Assembly: GCF_001679725.1 (NCBI RefSeq) | Contig: NZ_CP016282.1 | Coordinates: forward strand, 186,001 to 250,000 | DNA from: Cryobacterium arcticum | GTDB lineage: Bacteria; Actinomycetota; Actinomycetes; Actinomycetales; Microbacteriaceae | DNA length: 64,000 nt | Reading direction: 5' to 3' | Shown: positions 34,974-43,677 of the stretch, piece after piece | Numbering within the stretch: position 1 is the first letter of the stretch | Layout: every line of letters begins with the position of its first letter | Translations under genes and position numbers: made by a program | Notes under the pieces: generated by a model | The model's input: only the letters and a program-made list of their open reading frames with translations | Database searches by the model: none | What the model was told of the DNA's origin: nothing

Positions 34974-35480
34974 ATGGCCACCCGACTGCTCCTGATCTCC
35001 GACACCCACGTTCCCCAGCGGGCCCGGCGCCTGCCGGACCAGGTCTGGCAAGCCGTCGACGAAGCCGACCTGGTGCTCCACGCCGGTGACTGGGTGCACC
35101 TCAGCCTGTTCGAGGAACTGTCCGAGCGGGCCCGCGACCTCCGCGGCGTGTACGGCAACAACGACGGCGACGCGCTGCGCCGGGTTTTGCCGGAGGTGAT
35201 GCACGAGACGATCGAGGGCATTCGCTTTTCGATGGTGCACGAGACCGGGGACGCCCCCTCCCGCCACACGCGCATGGACGCCGCCTTCCCGGACACGGAT
35301 GTACTCGTCTTCGGGCACAGCCACATTCCGTGGGACACCGTCTCGCCCGCGGGTATGCGGCTGCTCAATCCGGGCTCGCCCACCGACCGGCGCCGGCAAC
35401 CGGCGCACACGTATCTCACCGCCCTGGCTTCCGAGGGGCAGCTGCACGACGTGACCCTCGTGGCGGTCACGCCGGATTAG
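34974..35480 (+). CDS. Metallophosphoesterase, YfcE/MJ0936 family
   Basis: A 168-residue calcineurin-like phosphodiesterase. All family motifs are present: LLISDTHVPQRARRLP (D-x-H), LVLHAGDWVHLSLFEEL (GD), GVYGNNDGDALRRVL (GNND), MVHETGDAPSRH and VLVFGHSHIPWDTV (GHSH), binding two metal ions. The compact length matches YfcE-type proteins acting on small phosphodiesters. It converges on the GGDEF/EAL gene with only 6 bp between the stops. Confidence 0.9.
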   Translation: MATRLLLISDTHVPQRARRLPDQVWQAVDEADLVLHAGDWVHLSLFEELSERARDLRGVYGNNDGDALRRVLPEVMHETIEGIRFSMVHETGDAPSRHTRMDAAFPDTDVLVFGHSHIPWDTVSPAGMRLLNPGSPTDRRRQPAHTYLTALASEGQLHDVTLVAVTPD

Positions 35481-35486
35481 GCGCGT

Positions 35487-37250
35487 CTACGCGGTCGAGC
35501 GGGTTTCGACGAATCTGGCCAAAAACTCGCCGGCGGGGATCGGTCGGGAGTAGAGGTAGCCCTGCGCGAAGGCGCAGCCGCGGTCGCGCAGCCACCGGGC
35601 CTGCGTCTCGGTCTCCACTCCCTCGGCGATCACGTCGAGGCCGAGCGCGGCGGCCAGCTTGATCGCCAGCTCGGCGACGGGCGACTCGGTGTCGGCATCG
35701 ATCACGCCCACGAACGACTGGTCGATCTTGATCACGTCGAGATCAATCTCGGTGAGCCGGGCCAGGCTCGAATGCCCGGTGCCGAAGTCGTCCATCGAGA
35801 TGAGCACGCCGGCGCCGCGCAGCAGCCGGATGTTGTCGCGCACGGCGCCCGCATCGGTGCCGAATTCAGTCTCGGTCACCTCGATGCGCACCAGGTCGGG
35901 AGGGAAACCGGCGGCGGCACACTCGGCGAGCACATACGCACCGTAGCCGTCCGACGCCAGCTCCCTGGCCGACGCGTTGATCGACACGCTCAGGGGCCGT
36001 CCTTCGGGACTCCGCAAGCGGCGCCAGTTCTCGGCGGCCGCGATCGATTCCCGCACGATCCACCGGCCGAGCACCTGGATCGAGCCGCTCGCCTCACAGA
36101 GGGGAATGAACTCGGTCGGTGAGACGAGCCCCCTGGTCGGATGTTGCCAGCGAACGAGGGCCTCCGCACCGACGGCACGGCCACCGGTCAGCTCGATCAC
36201 CGGCTGGAACCAGAGGAAGAACTCCCCGTTCGCCAGGCCGTCCCGCACGGCCGTGGGGGAGGCGTAGTAGCCGCCGTGGCTGACGATCTTGCCCCGGCCC
36301 ACCCGTTGGGCCTCGAAGAGGGATTTCCCTGCCCGGCCGAAGAACTCGCTTTCCGATTCGTTGCCCTCCCGCACCGCGATGCCGGCCGAGAACCCGGCGA
36401 CCTGGCCCCGTAGGCCTTCCAGCAGGTCGCGTGCCCGGGCGGCGGTGAAGCCGGGCAGCAGGATGGCGAAGGCGTCGCCCTCCATGCGGGCCATCGTGGC
36501 CGCGGCGGGCAGAGCCGCCGAGACCCCTGCCACAAACGCCACCATGGCCGCGTCGCCGGCCTCCTGACCCTCTCGCCGGTTGACCAGCGCGAATTCGTTG
36601 ATGTCCAGGCGCACCAGGGCCAGCGACTCGCCCGGGCCGGCGTCGCGCATGGCCGCCGAGAGCACCTGCTCGAAGCCGGCAAAGTTGGGGATGCCGGTGA
36701 GATCATCGGTCTCTGCCAGGAGGGCGCTGCGCGCGAACCAGGTGAGCCCCAGGCCCGTGGCCAGCATGAGCAGCGCTGCCATGGCGACGTCGGCCGGCGC
36801 GGTGCCGGGGCTCAGGGCCAGGGTGATCAGCGCGAGCGGGATGAACACGATCGGGTAGACCAGCGACTGGGCGGCGGGGAGCACCGCGAAGGCGATCAGG
36901 GCCAGAAGGCTCGGGGTCCAGGCGAAGGTGAACGAGACCGCCTGGCCACCCGTGGCGGCTTGGCAGAGCAAGCCTGCCGCGCCCATCCAGCAGAGCACGA
37001 TGTGGCGCAGTGGCACCCGCATCCGGTGCCGGAACAACACGGTGAGCACACCGGTGCAGAGGAGGGCCAGGCCCACGCCGAGGGGCACGGTGTCGGGGGC
37101 GCCGCTCTGGAGGGAAGCGTTGACGGCATAGAGGAGGAGGGGCAACCCGAAGCCCACTTGGGCCAGGCCGAGCAGTGCGCCGGCCGAACCGGCCGCGGTG
37201 AAGAGTCCCGGATGGTAGCCCACGCCCTGGCGCTGAGAAGTGCGTGCCAT
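35487..37250 (-). CDS. Membrane GGDEF/EAL protein, probable cyclic-di-GMP phosphodiesterase
   Basis: A 587-residue signalling protein. About residues 15-190 contain six or more helices (GAAGLLCQAATGGQAVSFTF region). A GGDEF domain follows (DDLTGIPNFAGFEQVLSAAM), but the signature loop reads MEGDAF instead of GGDEF, so cyclase activity is unlikely. The EAL domain appears intact: VGAEALVRWQHPTRG, ISMDDFGTGHSSLARL, LDVIKIDQSFV and DVIAEGVETETQARWL. It should hydrolyse c-di-GMP, with the inactive GGDEF perhaps sensing GTP. The ATG at 37250 is chosen; the frame is open upstream but lacks the hydrophobic pattern. Confidence 0.88.
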   Translation of the reverse strand: MARTSQRQGVGYHPGLFTAAGSAGALLGLAQVGFGLPLLLYAVNASLQSGAPDTVPLGVGLALLCTGVLTVLFRHRMRVPLRHIVLCWMGAAGLLCQAATGGQAVSFTFAWTPSLLALIAFAVLPAAQSLVYPIVFIPLALITLALSPGTAPADVAMAALLMLATGLGLTWFARSALLAETDDLTGIPNFAGFEQVLSAAMRDAGPGESLALVRLDINEFALVNRREGQEAGDAAMVAFVAGVSAALPAAATMARMEGDAFAILLPGFTAARARDLLEGLRGQVAGFSAGIAVREGNESESEFFGRAGKSLFEAQRVGRGKIVSHGGYYASPTAVRDGLANGEFFLWFQPVIELTGGRAVGAEALVRWQHPTRGLVSPTEFIPLCEASGSIQVLGRWIVRESIAAAENWRRLRSPEGRPLSVSINASARELASDGYGAYVLAECAAAGFPPDLVRIEVTETEFGTDAGAVRDNIRLLRGAGVLISMDDFGTGHSSLARLTEIDLDVIKIDQSFVGVIDADTESPVAELAIKLAAALGLDVIAEGVETETQARWLRDRGCAFAQGYLYSRPIPAGEFLARFVETRSTA

Positions 37251-37351
37251 GCGGAGCCCCTGTCCACTTGTCGTGCAATCGGCGGCTGCGTCGCCGGCCT
37301 GTGCCCAATCTAGCAACGTCGACCGGGAATGAGTTCCAGGGTCGACGCGGC

Positions 37352-37852
37352 TCACTCGGCGGGCTTGAGCACCTCGTTCGTGAATCCCTCGAGGCGGGCG
37401 AGCAGCCCGGCGCCCCGGGTGACGACCATCTCGGCGGCGGGGTTCGGCTGCATCTGTGACGGCGGCGGCAGGATGCGGATGAGTGTGGAGCAGGCCAGAT
37501 CGGAACAGATATACGTGCCGACGGTATTGCCGTCGCGGCCTGCCTGACCGGCCTTGGGCACGCTGAACAGGCTCACCTGGTGGGCCGGCTGTTGGGTGCG
37601 GCACAGTGAGCAGAATGCCGACATCGACCGGCCCGGTCCGCGGGTCGCGGCGCGCAACACCATGCCGAGGGGAGTGTCGCCCCGCCAGAAGACTATGTAG
37701 CCGCGCTGGGTGACTTGCGGATCGCGCCAACCCAGGTATTCGCGTTCATCCCAGATGGTCTCGTGCAGGCCGGGCAGCGGCATCCGGGCGATCTCCTCGG
37801 CCGTGGCGTTCACGATGGAGCTGCGGATCTCGGCAGCGGAAAGTGGTTTCAT
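37352..37852 (-). CDS. FBP (treble-clef zinc finger) domain protein
   Basis: A 166-residue protein resembling the elongation-factor-G-binding/FBP C-terminal zinc-finger family. It has LHETIWDEREYLGWRDPQV and YIVFWRGDTPLGMVLRAA, followed by the treble clef with two Cys pairs: SAFCSLCRTQ and GTYICSDLACSTLIRI. Members bind EF-G and are linked to fusidic acid response in some Firmicutes; in actinobacteria they are usually uncharacterised. The ATG at 37852 has GGAAGGGAGATC directly upstream and is preferred to the longer frame. Confidence 0.8.
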   Translation of the reverse strand: MKPLSAAEIRSSIVNATAEEIARMPLPGLHETIWDEREYLGWRDPQVTQRGYIVFWRGDTPLGMVLRAATRGPGRSMSAFCSLCRTQQPAHQVSLFSVPKAGQAGRDGNTVGTYICSDLACSTLIRILPPPSQMQPNPAAEMVVTRGAGLLARLEGFTNEVLKPAE

Positions 37853-37970
37853 GATCTCCCTTCCGATAATTCGTACAGCGTAGTCGAGGCCTCCGGCCGC
37901 CTCAATGCCCGCCAACCACAGCGCCCCCGGCGCGTCAAACGGGCCGGGGGCGGAAGGAGAGGATGCGAGA

Positions 37971-38825
37971 TCAGGCGACCGAGCGCAGCCCGTCGATGAG
38001 CGGGGTGGTCGGGCGGCCGATCAGGGTGGCGAGATCGTTCGTGCCACCGGCGAGCAGGCCGTCGCGGGTGTTGCCGTCGAGCGCGACGACGAAGCCGACG
38101 GTGCCGCCGTCCAGGCCGGCGCCGGTGAGGATGGCGCTGTGCTCCTCGGGCGTGACCGAGGTGAAGACCACCGGGCTGCCGACGACCTCGGTGAGGGCGG
38201 CGGCCATGTCGGTGCCGGTCCAGGCCACGTCACCGGCGAGTTCGTAGGTGACGTTCTCGTGGCCGGGGGTGGTGAGCACCACGGCGGCGGCCTCGGCGTA
38301 GTCGGTGCGCGAGGCGCTGGCGACCCGGCCCTCGCCGGCGCTGGTGAGATAGACGCCGTTCTCGCGGGCCTGCTGCACAGCGGACGCGTAGTTCTCGGTG
38401 TACCAGCCGTTGCGGAGGATGGTGACGGGAAGGCCCGACGCGTGCAGCGCCTCCTCGGTGGCCTTGTGCTCGGGGGCGAGGATCAGCGCGGAGGTGTCTG
38501 CCTTGGGGGCGCTCGTGTAGACGATGCGGCCCACGCCGGCGGCGACGGCGGCGGTGATGGCGTTGGTGTGCTGCGCGACGCGCTGGCCCACCTCGCTGCC
38601 GGAGACGAGCATCAGTGCGTCGGCGCCGGCGAACGCGGCCTCGAGGCTGGCCGGGTCGGTGTAGTCGATGGCGGCGGTGCCCACGCCCGACGCGGCCAGC
38701 TCGGCGAGGCGTTCGGTGTTGCGGCCGACGGCGGTGATCTCGGCGGGGGCGACGCCGCGGTTGAGCAGGTGCTCGACGATGAGGCGGCCGAGCTGACCGG
38801 TGGCTCCGGTGACGACGATAGACAT
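37971..38825 (-). CDS. NmrA/QorB-like NAD(P)H-binding protein
   Basis: A 284-residue atypical SDR beginning MSIVVTGATGQLGRLIVEHL, with GADALMLVSGSEVGQRVAQH, GVGRIVYTSAPKADTS and LPVTILRNGWYTENYASAVQ. The VTGATGQLG start and RNGWYTENY segment are diagnostic of the YtfG (QorB) quinone oxidoreductase subgroup. The divergent HxlR-type regulator at 38935 mirrors the ytfG-ytfH arrangement of E. coli, supporting a redox or electrophile-responsive role. Confidence 0.9.
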   Translation of the reverse strand: MSIVVTGATGQLGRLIVEHLLNRGVAPAEITAVGRNTERLAELAASGVGTAAIDYTDPASLEAAFAGADALMLVSGSEVGQRVAQHTNAITAAVAAGVGRIVYTSAPKADTSALILAPEHKATEEALHASGLPVTILRNGWYTENYASAVQQARENGVYLTSAGEGRVASASRTDYAEAAAVVLTTPGHENVTYELAGDVAWTGTDMAAALTEVVGSPVVFTSVTPEEHSAILTGAGLDGGTVGFVVALDGNTRDGLLAGGTNDLATLIGRPTTPLIDGLRSVA

Positions 38826-38904
38826 GGGGTTTCCTTCCGTAGCACGCAGTCGCGCGCCTTCTGGGGGATGTAACCAGCGACTTCCCCCATTACTTCCCAA
38901 CCGC

Positions 38905-38926
38905 AGGTACCCACCTTTTGGTAAGC
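38905..38926. promoter_or_regulatory. Possible HxlR/QorR-type operator in the divergent region
   Basis: The 109-bp region between the two divergent starts is AT-richer than its surroundings and contains GGTACCCACCTTTTGGTA, with arms TACC/GGTA eight bases apart, ending about 10 bp before the hxlR-like start. Position and dyad would suit control of both genes. The arms are short, so the call is tentative. Confidence 0.35.
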
Positions 38927-38934
38927 TACTTTCC

Positions 38935-39408
38935 ATGACGTCCACACTGCCCGATATGCGTGATGTGCAGCCTGTGCCTGCTGCCGCTGTCGCACCGCCC
39001 GCCGCCGAGCTCGCGGTGCGGGATCGCCTGGCCCGGCTGGTCGGTGACCCGGCGCCCGCCTCCGACGGGGCAGCGGCACCGAACGTGTTCGCGGCGGGAT
39101 GCGCCAGCCGCGTGGTTCTCGACCACGTGACGAGCAAATGGGGCGTACTGGTGATCGTGGCGCTCGCCGAGACCAGCCTGCGCTGGGGCGAGTTGCGCCG
39201 CGGTATCGAGGGCATCAGCGAGAAGATGCTGGCGCAGACGTTGCGCATCCTCGAGGCCGACGGCCTGGTGCATCGGGCGGCCCAGCCGACAATCCCGCCG
39301 CGGGTGGACTACAGCCTGACCGAGCGCGGGCAGGAGCTGGCCGGGCACCTCATTCCCCTGGTGCGCTGGGTGGGGTCGAACGCCGGCGACATCGTGGGCG
39401 GTCGCTGA
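38935..39408 (+). CDS. HxlR-family transcriptional regulator
   Basis: A 157-residue winged-helix protein; residues 1-50 are a Pro/Ala-rich extension not seen in most HxlR proteins. The core includes VFAAGCASRVVLDHVTSKWG with the single sensor-type Cys near its start, LRRGIEGISEKMLAQTLRIL as the recognition region and VDYSLTERGQELAGHLIPLV. A Cys at this position acts as redox or electrophile sensor in QorR/HypR/YodB relatives. It is divergent from the QorB-like gene and probably represses it. Confidence 0.88.
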   Translation: MTSTLPDMRDVQPVPAAAVAPPAAELAVRDRLARLVGDPAPASDGAAAPNVFAAGCASRVVLDHVTSKWGVLVIVALAETSLRWGELRRGIEGISEKMLAQTLRILEADGLVHRAAQPTIPPRVDYSLTERGQELAGHLIPLVRWVGSNAGDIVGGR

Positions 39409-39443
39409 GCGGTCGCTTGGCGGCTACGTCATGAGCCGGGCCG

Positions 39444-41030
39444 TCAGAGGTCGGGCAGGAATTCCAGCCACGCCCTCCGTCGCTCGCCGCGTGGGTCGGA
39501 CTCCACCCGGTCGGCCTCGTCGAAAATCAGGGTGAGCCGGTCCGCCTCGGTGTAGACCGGCCATTCCGCTCCGGCCTGGCCCGAGGAGGCGAACCGCAGC
39601 CAGTGCGCCCGCATCCGCTCGCCGGTGCTGAGGAAGCTGTGGCGGCCGCCCAGCGCGGTGAGGGTGCGCACGCGACGGTCGGTGCCCGACCCGGAGAGGG
39701 CCAGCAGCTCGAGCCCGTGGGTGGCGTCGTAACCCATGAGGCGCAGCAGCCGGGGAGCCAGGTCGAAACGGTAGAGGTAGACCGGGGCCGTGCGGGAGTG
39801 CAGATCGGCGACCTGCACGCTGGGAAACCAGAAAGCGTAGTCGCCGCCGAAGTCCAGCTCGGCGCGGATGGGCGGCAACGCCGAATACACCGCCCGCATG
39901 CCCTCGTGGGAGTGCGGCGGGGCCGCGTCGAAGAGTGATTGGATGCGACGGATCGACCGCGGCAGGATGTCGATCCGGCCGCGGAACATCGAGCCCTCCC
40001 GGTCGTTGGTGCCGATCATCAGGGGTACCGGGTGGGCGTGCCCGCGCCGGAAGGCGTCGAGAGGGCGTTCGGGGAGAAAATCGCCGTCGACCACGGGGGC
40101 CATGCAGAACGTGCCGGGGTCGACATCCGGCGTGTTGCGTTGCACGACCAGGGCAGCCCGCACCAACGCCGGCCAGGTCGCGGTGTCGAGCAGTTCGCCG
40201 GCCGGGCGCCGCCCGCCGGCCAGCTCGGGCGCCCGGCCTTGGCGCAGTGCCTCGATGAAATCGACGGCCCAGCGGCCGGCCAGCGTGCGTGAGTAGGCGG
40301 CATTCGACGGGGGGCTCTGGGCGATGGCCTGTGCGAACAGACCGGCGGCGGCGGGAGTGGCCAGCAGCGTCACCACGGCGTTGCCGCCGGCGGACTCGCC
40401 GATCACCGTGACGTTGTGCGGGTCGCCGCCGAACGCCCGGATGTTCTCCTGCACCCACTCGAGGGCGGCAACCTGGTCGCGCAACCCGAGGTTGCTTTCG
40501 AAGAGGCGGCTGCGGGTGCTGAACCGGCTGAAGTCGAGGTAGCCGAGGGCGCCCAGCCGGTAGTTGATCGCGACGTAGATGGTGCCGCCGGAGCGCACGA
40601 TGGCCTGGCTGCGCTCCGTGAAGTCATTCGAGGATCCGGAGGTGTAACCGCCTCCGTGGATGTACACCATCACCGGCAGGTTGTCGGCCTCCGGCCGGTC
40701 GGCGGGGCGTTGCACGTTGAGAGTGAGGCAGTCCTCGCCCATGCGGGTGCGTCGGTCGACACCTTTGAACTGGGTGCCCCGGTCCTGCGGGGCGACGGGG
40801 CCGTACCTGCTGGCGTCCCGCACGCCCCTCCACGGGATGACGGGCTCGGGGGCCCGGAAGCGCAGCACCCCCACCGGCGGTGCCGCGTAGGGGATTCCGC
40901 GCCAGGTCTGCACGCCGGCGACGGGCCGGCTGCCGCGCACAATGCCGCCGGTGACGTGCACGTCGACAGGCCAGGACCGGGCGGTGGACGGCGACGGTGC
41001 CAAGCCGTTCTCGGACAGGGGACGGAACAT
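39444..41030 (-). CDS. Type B carboxylesterase/lipase
   Basis: A 528-residue alpha/beta hydrolase of the carboxylesterase B family. GGIVRGSRPVAGVQTWRGIP opens the fold, the oxyanion hole is MVYIHGGGYTSGSSNDF, the nucleophile elbow is VTVIGESAGGNAVVTL (catalytic Ser), and GEDCLTLNVQRP is the EDCL signature. A Glu and the catalytic His (ATHGLELLAL) follow. No signal peptide is seen. The start at 41030 matches the family; the upstream open frame is an antisense shadow of the flavodoxin gene. It lies 47 bp after that gene and is probably co-transcribed. Confidence 0.88.
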   Translation of the reverse strand: MFRPLSENGLAPSPSTARSWPVDVHVTGGIVRGSRPVAGVQTWRGIPYAAPPVGVLRFRAPEPVIPWRGVRDASRYGPVAPQDRGTQFKGVDRRTRMGEDCLTLNVQRPADRPEADNLPVMVYIHGGGYTSGSSNDFTERSQAIVRSGGTIYVAINYRLGALGYLDFSRFSTRSRLFESNLGLRDQVAALEWVQENIRAFGGDPHNVTVIGESAGGNAVVTLLATPAAAGLFAQAIAQSPPSNAAYSRTLAGRWAVDFIEALRQGRAPELAGGRRPAGELLDTATWPALVRAALVVQRNTPDVDPGTFCMAPVVDGDFLPERPLDAFRRGHAHPVPLMIGTNDREGSMFRGRIDILPRSIRRIQSLFDAAPPHSHEGMRAVYSALPPIRAELDFGGDYAFWFPSVQVADLHSRTAPVYLYRFDLAPRLLRLMGYDATHGLELLALSGSGTDRRVRTLTALGGRHSFLSTGERMRAHWLRFASSGQAGAEWPVYTEADRLTLIFDEADRVESDPRGERRRAWLEFLPDL

Positions 41031-41077
41031 CGTGCGTCCTTCCCGCCCCGGTTCGAGTGCTCGGGGCCTTGCGTCTC

Positions 41078-41815
41078 CTAGCGGTACTCCGGATTCGGTT
41101 CGAAACCGAAGCGCTCGCCGGCGTCCCACTCCTGACGCAGATTGCCGTAGGCGGGGATGCCGCGGTTGGCCTTGAGGATTGCCGCCAGGTGCATGAGGTT
41201 CCAGGTCATGAACGTGGTGTTGCGGTTGGTGAACTCGTTCTCGGGGCCGCCGGAGCCGGCATCCAGGTAGCTGGGGCCGGGGCCGATCTCGCCGATCCAG
41301 CCGCTGTCGGCCGCGGGCGGGATCGTGTAACCGATGTGCTGCAGGCTGTAGAGGATGTTGGAGGCGCAGTGCTTCACGCCGTCTTCGTTGCCCGTGATGA
41401 TGGCGCCGCCGACCTTGCCGTAGTAGACGTACTGGCCCTTGTCGTTGTACTCGCCGGACATCGCATAGAGCCGTTCGATGATCCGCTTGGTGACTGAGCT
41501 GTTGTCGCCGAGCCAGATCGGGCCGCCGATCACCAGGATGTCGGCGGCGGCGACCTTGTCGAACAGCGCCGGCCAGGCATCCGTTGCCCACCCGTGCTCG
41601 GTCATGTCGGGGTACACGCCCGTGGCGATGTCGTGGTCGATGGCGCGAATGACCTCGACGTGCACGCCCTGCTCACGCATCAGGTGCGCGCTGAGCGTGA
41701 TCACGCCCTGCGTGTTGCTGATCTCCGGGCTGCGCTTGAGGGTGCAGTTGATGAACAGGGCGCGGAGGCCCTGGTATTCGAACGAAGCCTGGGTGTTGCG
41801 TGTGCTGTGCGCCAT
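41078..41815 (-). CDS. Flavodoxin-like NAD(P)H:FMN reductase family protein
   Basis: A 245-residue flavodoxin-fold protein. LRALFINCTLKRSPEISNTQ is the FMN phosphate loop, AADILVIGGPIWLGDNSSVT the central strand and isoalloxazine loop, and GKVGGAIITGNEDGVKHCAS the second FMN contact, as in the NADPH-dependent FMN reductase group. The ATG at 41815 is taken as start; a TTG at 41827 is possible. A LacI-type operator lies about 45 bp upstream. With the carboxylesterase it may form a small catabolic unit; substrates are unknown. Confidence 0.85.
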   Translation of the reverse strand: MAHSTRNTQASFEYQGLRALFINCTLKRSPEISNTQGVITLSAHLMREQGVHVEVIRAIDHDIATGVYPDMTEHGWATDAWPALFDKVAAADILVIGGPIWLGDNSSVTKRIIERLYAMSGEYNDKGQYVYYGKVGGAIITGNEDGVKHCASNILYSLQHIGYTIPPAADSGWIGEIGPGPSYLDAGSGGPENEFTNRNTTFMTWNLMHLAAILKANRGIPAYGNLRQEWDAGERFGFEPNPEYR

Positions 41816-41858
41816 GCCCGTAGTCAAGCACCCGCATCAGGCCTCGTCTAGGCCGGTG

Positions 41859-41870
41859 CGAATCGTTTCA
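41859..41870. promoter_or_regulatory. LacI-type operator upstream of the flavodoxin/esterase genes
   Basis: CGAATCGTTTCA matches the rhaI-proximal operator TGAATCGTTTCA in 11 of 12 positions, 32-43 bp before the TTG at 41827 (44 bp before the ATG). No LacI gene is adjacent, so a regulator encoded elsewhere, possibly the rhamnose repressor 35 kb away, may act here. Confidence 0.5.
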
Positions 41871-41882
41871 GCCGGGGGGAGC

Positions 41883-42422
41883 TCAGCCGGGGAGTTCAGT
41901 CGGGGCGTGCCGGCGCTCGGCGCGGCGCGCGGTCAGGGTCGTGTACAGCGTGATGGTGAGCAGGGCGATCAGTCCGAGAAAGGCCGCGGTGCTGACGAGA
42001 TACAGTACCCCTCCCCACGGGGCGTAGGCGGCCCCCGAGATCCCGTAGCCATCGGCCAATGACAGGCCGGCGCCAAAGGACGCGGCAAAGTGGGATGGCG
42101 CCCCGAGCCCGACCAGCCAGAGAACGGCGGCGAGGATGGCCGTCGGCGGTGTGGCCGGCAGTCGACGGGCGAGCGCGAGCACAAGCGCCGCAAGCACTAC
42201 GCCGATGACCGCCCAGGCGAGCACCACGGGTTGCCCGAGCGACCCGCCGGTGCTCCCCAGCCGTCGGTGGATGTCGTCGAGTGATGCGCCGGGCACCGCC
42301 GCGAGTGGATTCCACACGAGTATCTGCATGGTGCCGACCACGGCATACGTGGTCATCGCCACCAGCCCGACCAGGCCGATGATGGTGCTCTTGCGCGACG
42401 TGTGCACTTTCGGAGTCCCCAT
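41883..42422 (-). CDS. Hypothetical four-helix membrane protein
   Basis: A 179-residue protein with four predicted membrane segments, starting with STIIGLVGLVAMTTYAVVGT near residue 11, then about 62-82, 90-108 and 137-160, and a basic C-terminal tail (TARRAERRHAP). The loop after helix 1 contains LVWNPLAAVPGASLDDIHRR. No known family is recognised. It sits alone between the LacI-type operator region and the end of the MFS gene. Confidence 0.65.
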   Translation of the reverse strand: MGTPKVHTSRKSTIIGLVGLVAMTTYAVVGTMQILVWNPLAAVPGASLDDIHRRLGSTGGSLGQPVVLAWAVIGVVLAALVLALARRLPATPPTAILAAVLWLVGLGAPSHFAASFGAGLSLADGYGISGAAYAPWGGVLYLVSTAAFLGLIALLTITLYTTLTARRAERRHAPTELPG

Positions 42423-42474
42423 GCCGTGAGCCTAGCCAAGCGGCAGGGGGCGTGAAGTCCGCAAATGGACCGGC

Positions 42475-43677
42475 TCAGGATGCGGGCGTGGACTCCGCAA
42501 CGCGCTGCGGGCGCGGCCCGAAGCGGCGGGCGAGGAACAGCACCGGGATGAGGAGCACCATCGGCAGCAGGAACGCGTGCGCGAGGCCGGTGGAGTCGGC
42601 GAGCAGGCCCACGAGAACGGCGCCGAGTACCGCGCCGGCGTAGTTGAACAGGTTGACCCTGGCGATCACCTCGTCGCTGCGGGCCTCGTGCAGATCGCCC
42701 GCCGCGCTGAACGCGAGCGGAACCAGGGCGCCCACCCCGAAGCCGGCCAGAGCGAAGCCCGCCACGGCCGCCCAGGTGACGGGAACCAGGGCGACGAGCA
42801 GGCAGCCCAGGATCGCCAGCACCGTGGTGACCACGGCCAGAATCACCCGACCGAACCGGCGCACCAGCACATCCGCTCCGATGCGGGTGACCAGGATGGC
42901 CGCTTGGTACGCGGCGTAGCCGAGTGGGGCGATCGCGGCGCCGGTGAGCAGCACGTCGTGCAGGTAGACGGTGCTCCAGGTGCTCACCGCGGAGTCGACC
43001 ACGAACGCGGCCAGCACCACCGTGCCGAACAGGGCGATGCCGCGGTGGGGCAGCTTGCCGTGCGGCGCCGCATCCGGCGCCGGGGCCAGTTTGGTGAGCC
43101 GCGGGTCGAAGCCCCGCACCCCGACGATCGCGATCGTCAGGGCGACGATCGCGCCAGCCACCAGGGCGATGCTCGCGTTGGCCGCGGTGCCGGCGACGGC
43201 CGACATCAGCAGGGCCCCGACGATGGCCGCGCCGGTGTACCAGGCGAAGAAGCCGGCCATGACCGAGACGCCCACGCGTTGCTGCACGAGAACGCCCTGC
43301 ATGGCCCCGGATGCGTCGACGATGCCCAGGCCCGCACCGTAGATCGCGAACGCGGCGATGAACGCCGGCAGCCCGATCGGGGAGGCGATCAGCGGAAGCG
43401 CAACGGCCTCGAGCAGGAGCCCCACCACGAGGGCGACGCGGCTGCCCCAGCGCAGGGCGAGCCGGTCGGCCGCGAGCGACCCGACGGCCGCCGCGAGGCA
43501 GACCAGCAGCACGATCAAGGACACCACGGTGTCGTCGATGCCGTACCGGGTCTTCAGGTTGGGCAGCGAGGTGACCACGACCGCGTAGCCGAACCCCTGG
43601 GCGGCGTAGCTGGCGCTGACCGCCACCCGGGAGCGACGGACGCTGACCGGGGGGTGGATCATCGTGGGTGCGCTCAT
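42475..43677 (-). CDS. MFS transporter of the TetR-controlled operon
   Basis: A 400-residue, 12-helix major facilitator. It begins VAVSASYAAQGFGYAVVVTS with LPNLKTRYGIDDTVVS, and has the loop motif SLAADRLALRWGSRVALVVG. The two six-helix halves are separated by a basic loop (APDAAPHGKLPHRG). Its start overlaps the aminotransferase stop by 4 bp, making it the last of four genes. It probably moves the substrate or product of that enzyme; direction and substrate are unknown. Confidence 0.88.
   Translation of the reverse strand: MSAPTMIHPPVSVRRSRVAVSASYAAQGFGYAVVVTSLPNLKTRYGIDDTVVSLIVLLVCLAAAVGSLAADRLALRWGSRVALVVGLLLEAVALPLIASPIGLPAFIAAFAIYGAGLGIVDASGAMQGVLVQQRVGVSVMAGFFAWYTGAAIVGALLMSAVAGTAANASIALVAGAIVALTIAIVGVRGFDPRLTKLAPAPDAAPHGKLPHRGIALFGTVVLAAFVVDSAVSTWSTVYLHDVLLTGAAIAPLGYAAYQAAILVTRIGADVLVRRFGRVILAVVTTVLAILGCLLVALVPVTWAAVAGFALAGFGVGALVPLAFSAAGDLHEARSDEVIARVNLFNYAGAVLGAVLVGLLADSTGLAHAFLLPMVLLIPVLFLARRFGPRPQRVAESTPAS

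Noticed and set aside
37251..37730. N-terminal extension of the GGDEF/EAL protein
   Set aside because: It overlaps the FBP gene out of frame, is Arg/Pro-rich and has no membrane segments; the ATG at 37250 fits.
41031..41591. N-terminal extension of the carboxylesterase
   Set aside because: The extension is the flavodoxin gene read in another frame; the esterase fold begins after 41030.
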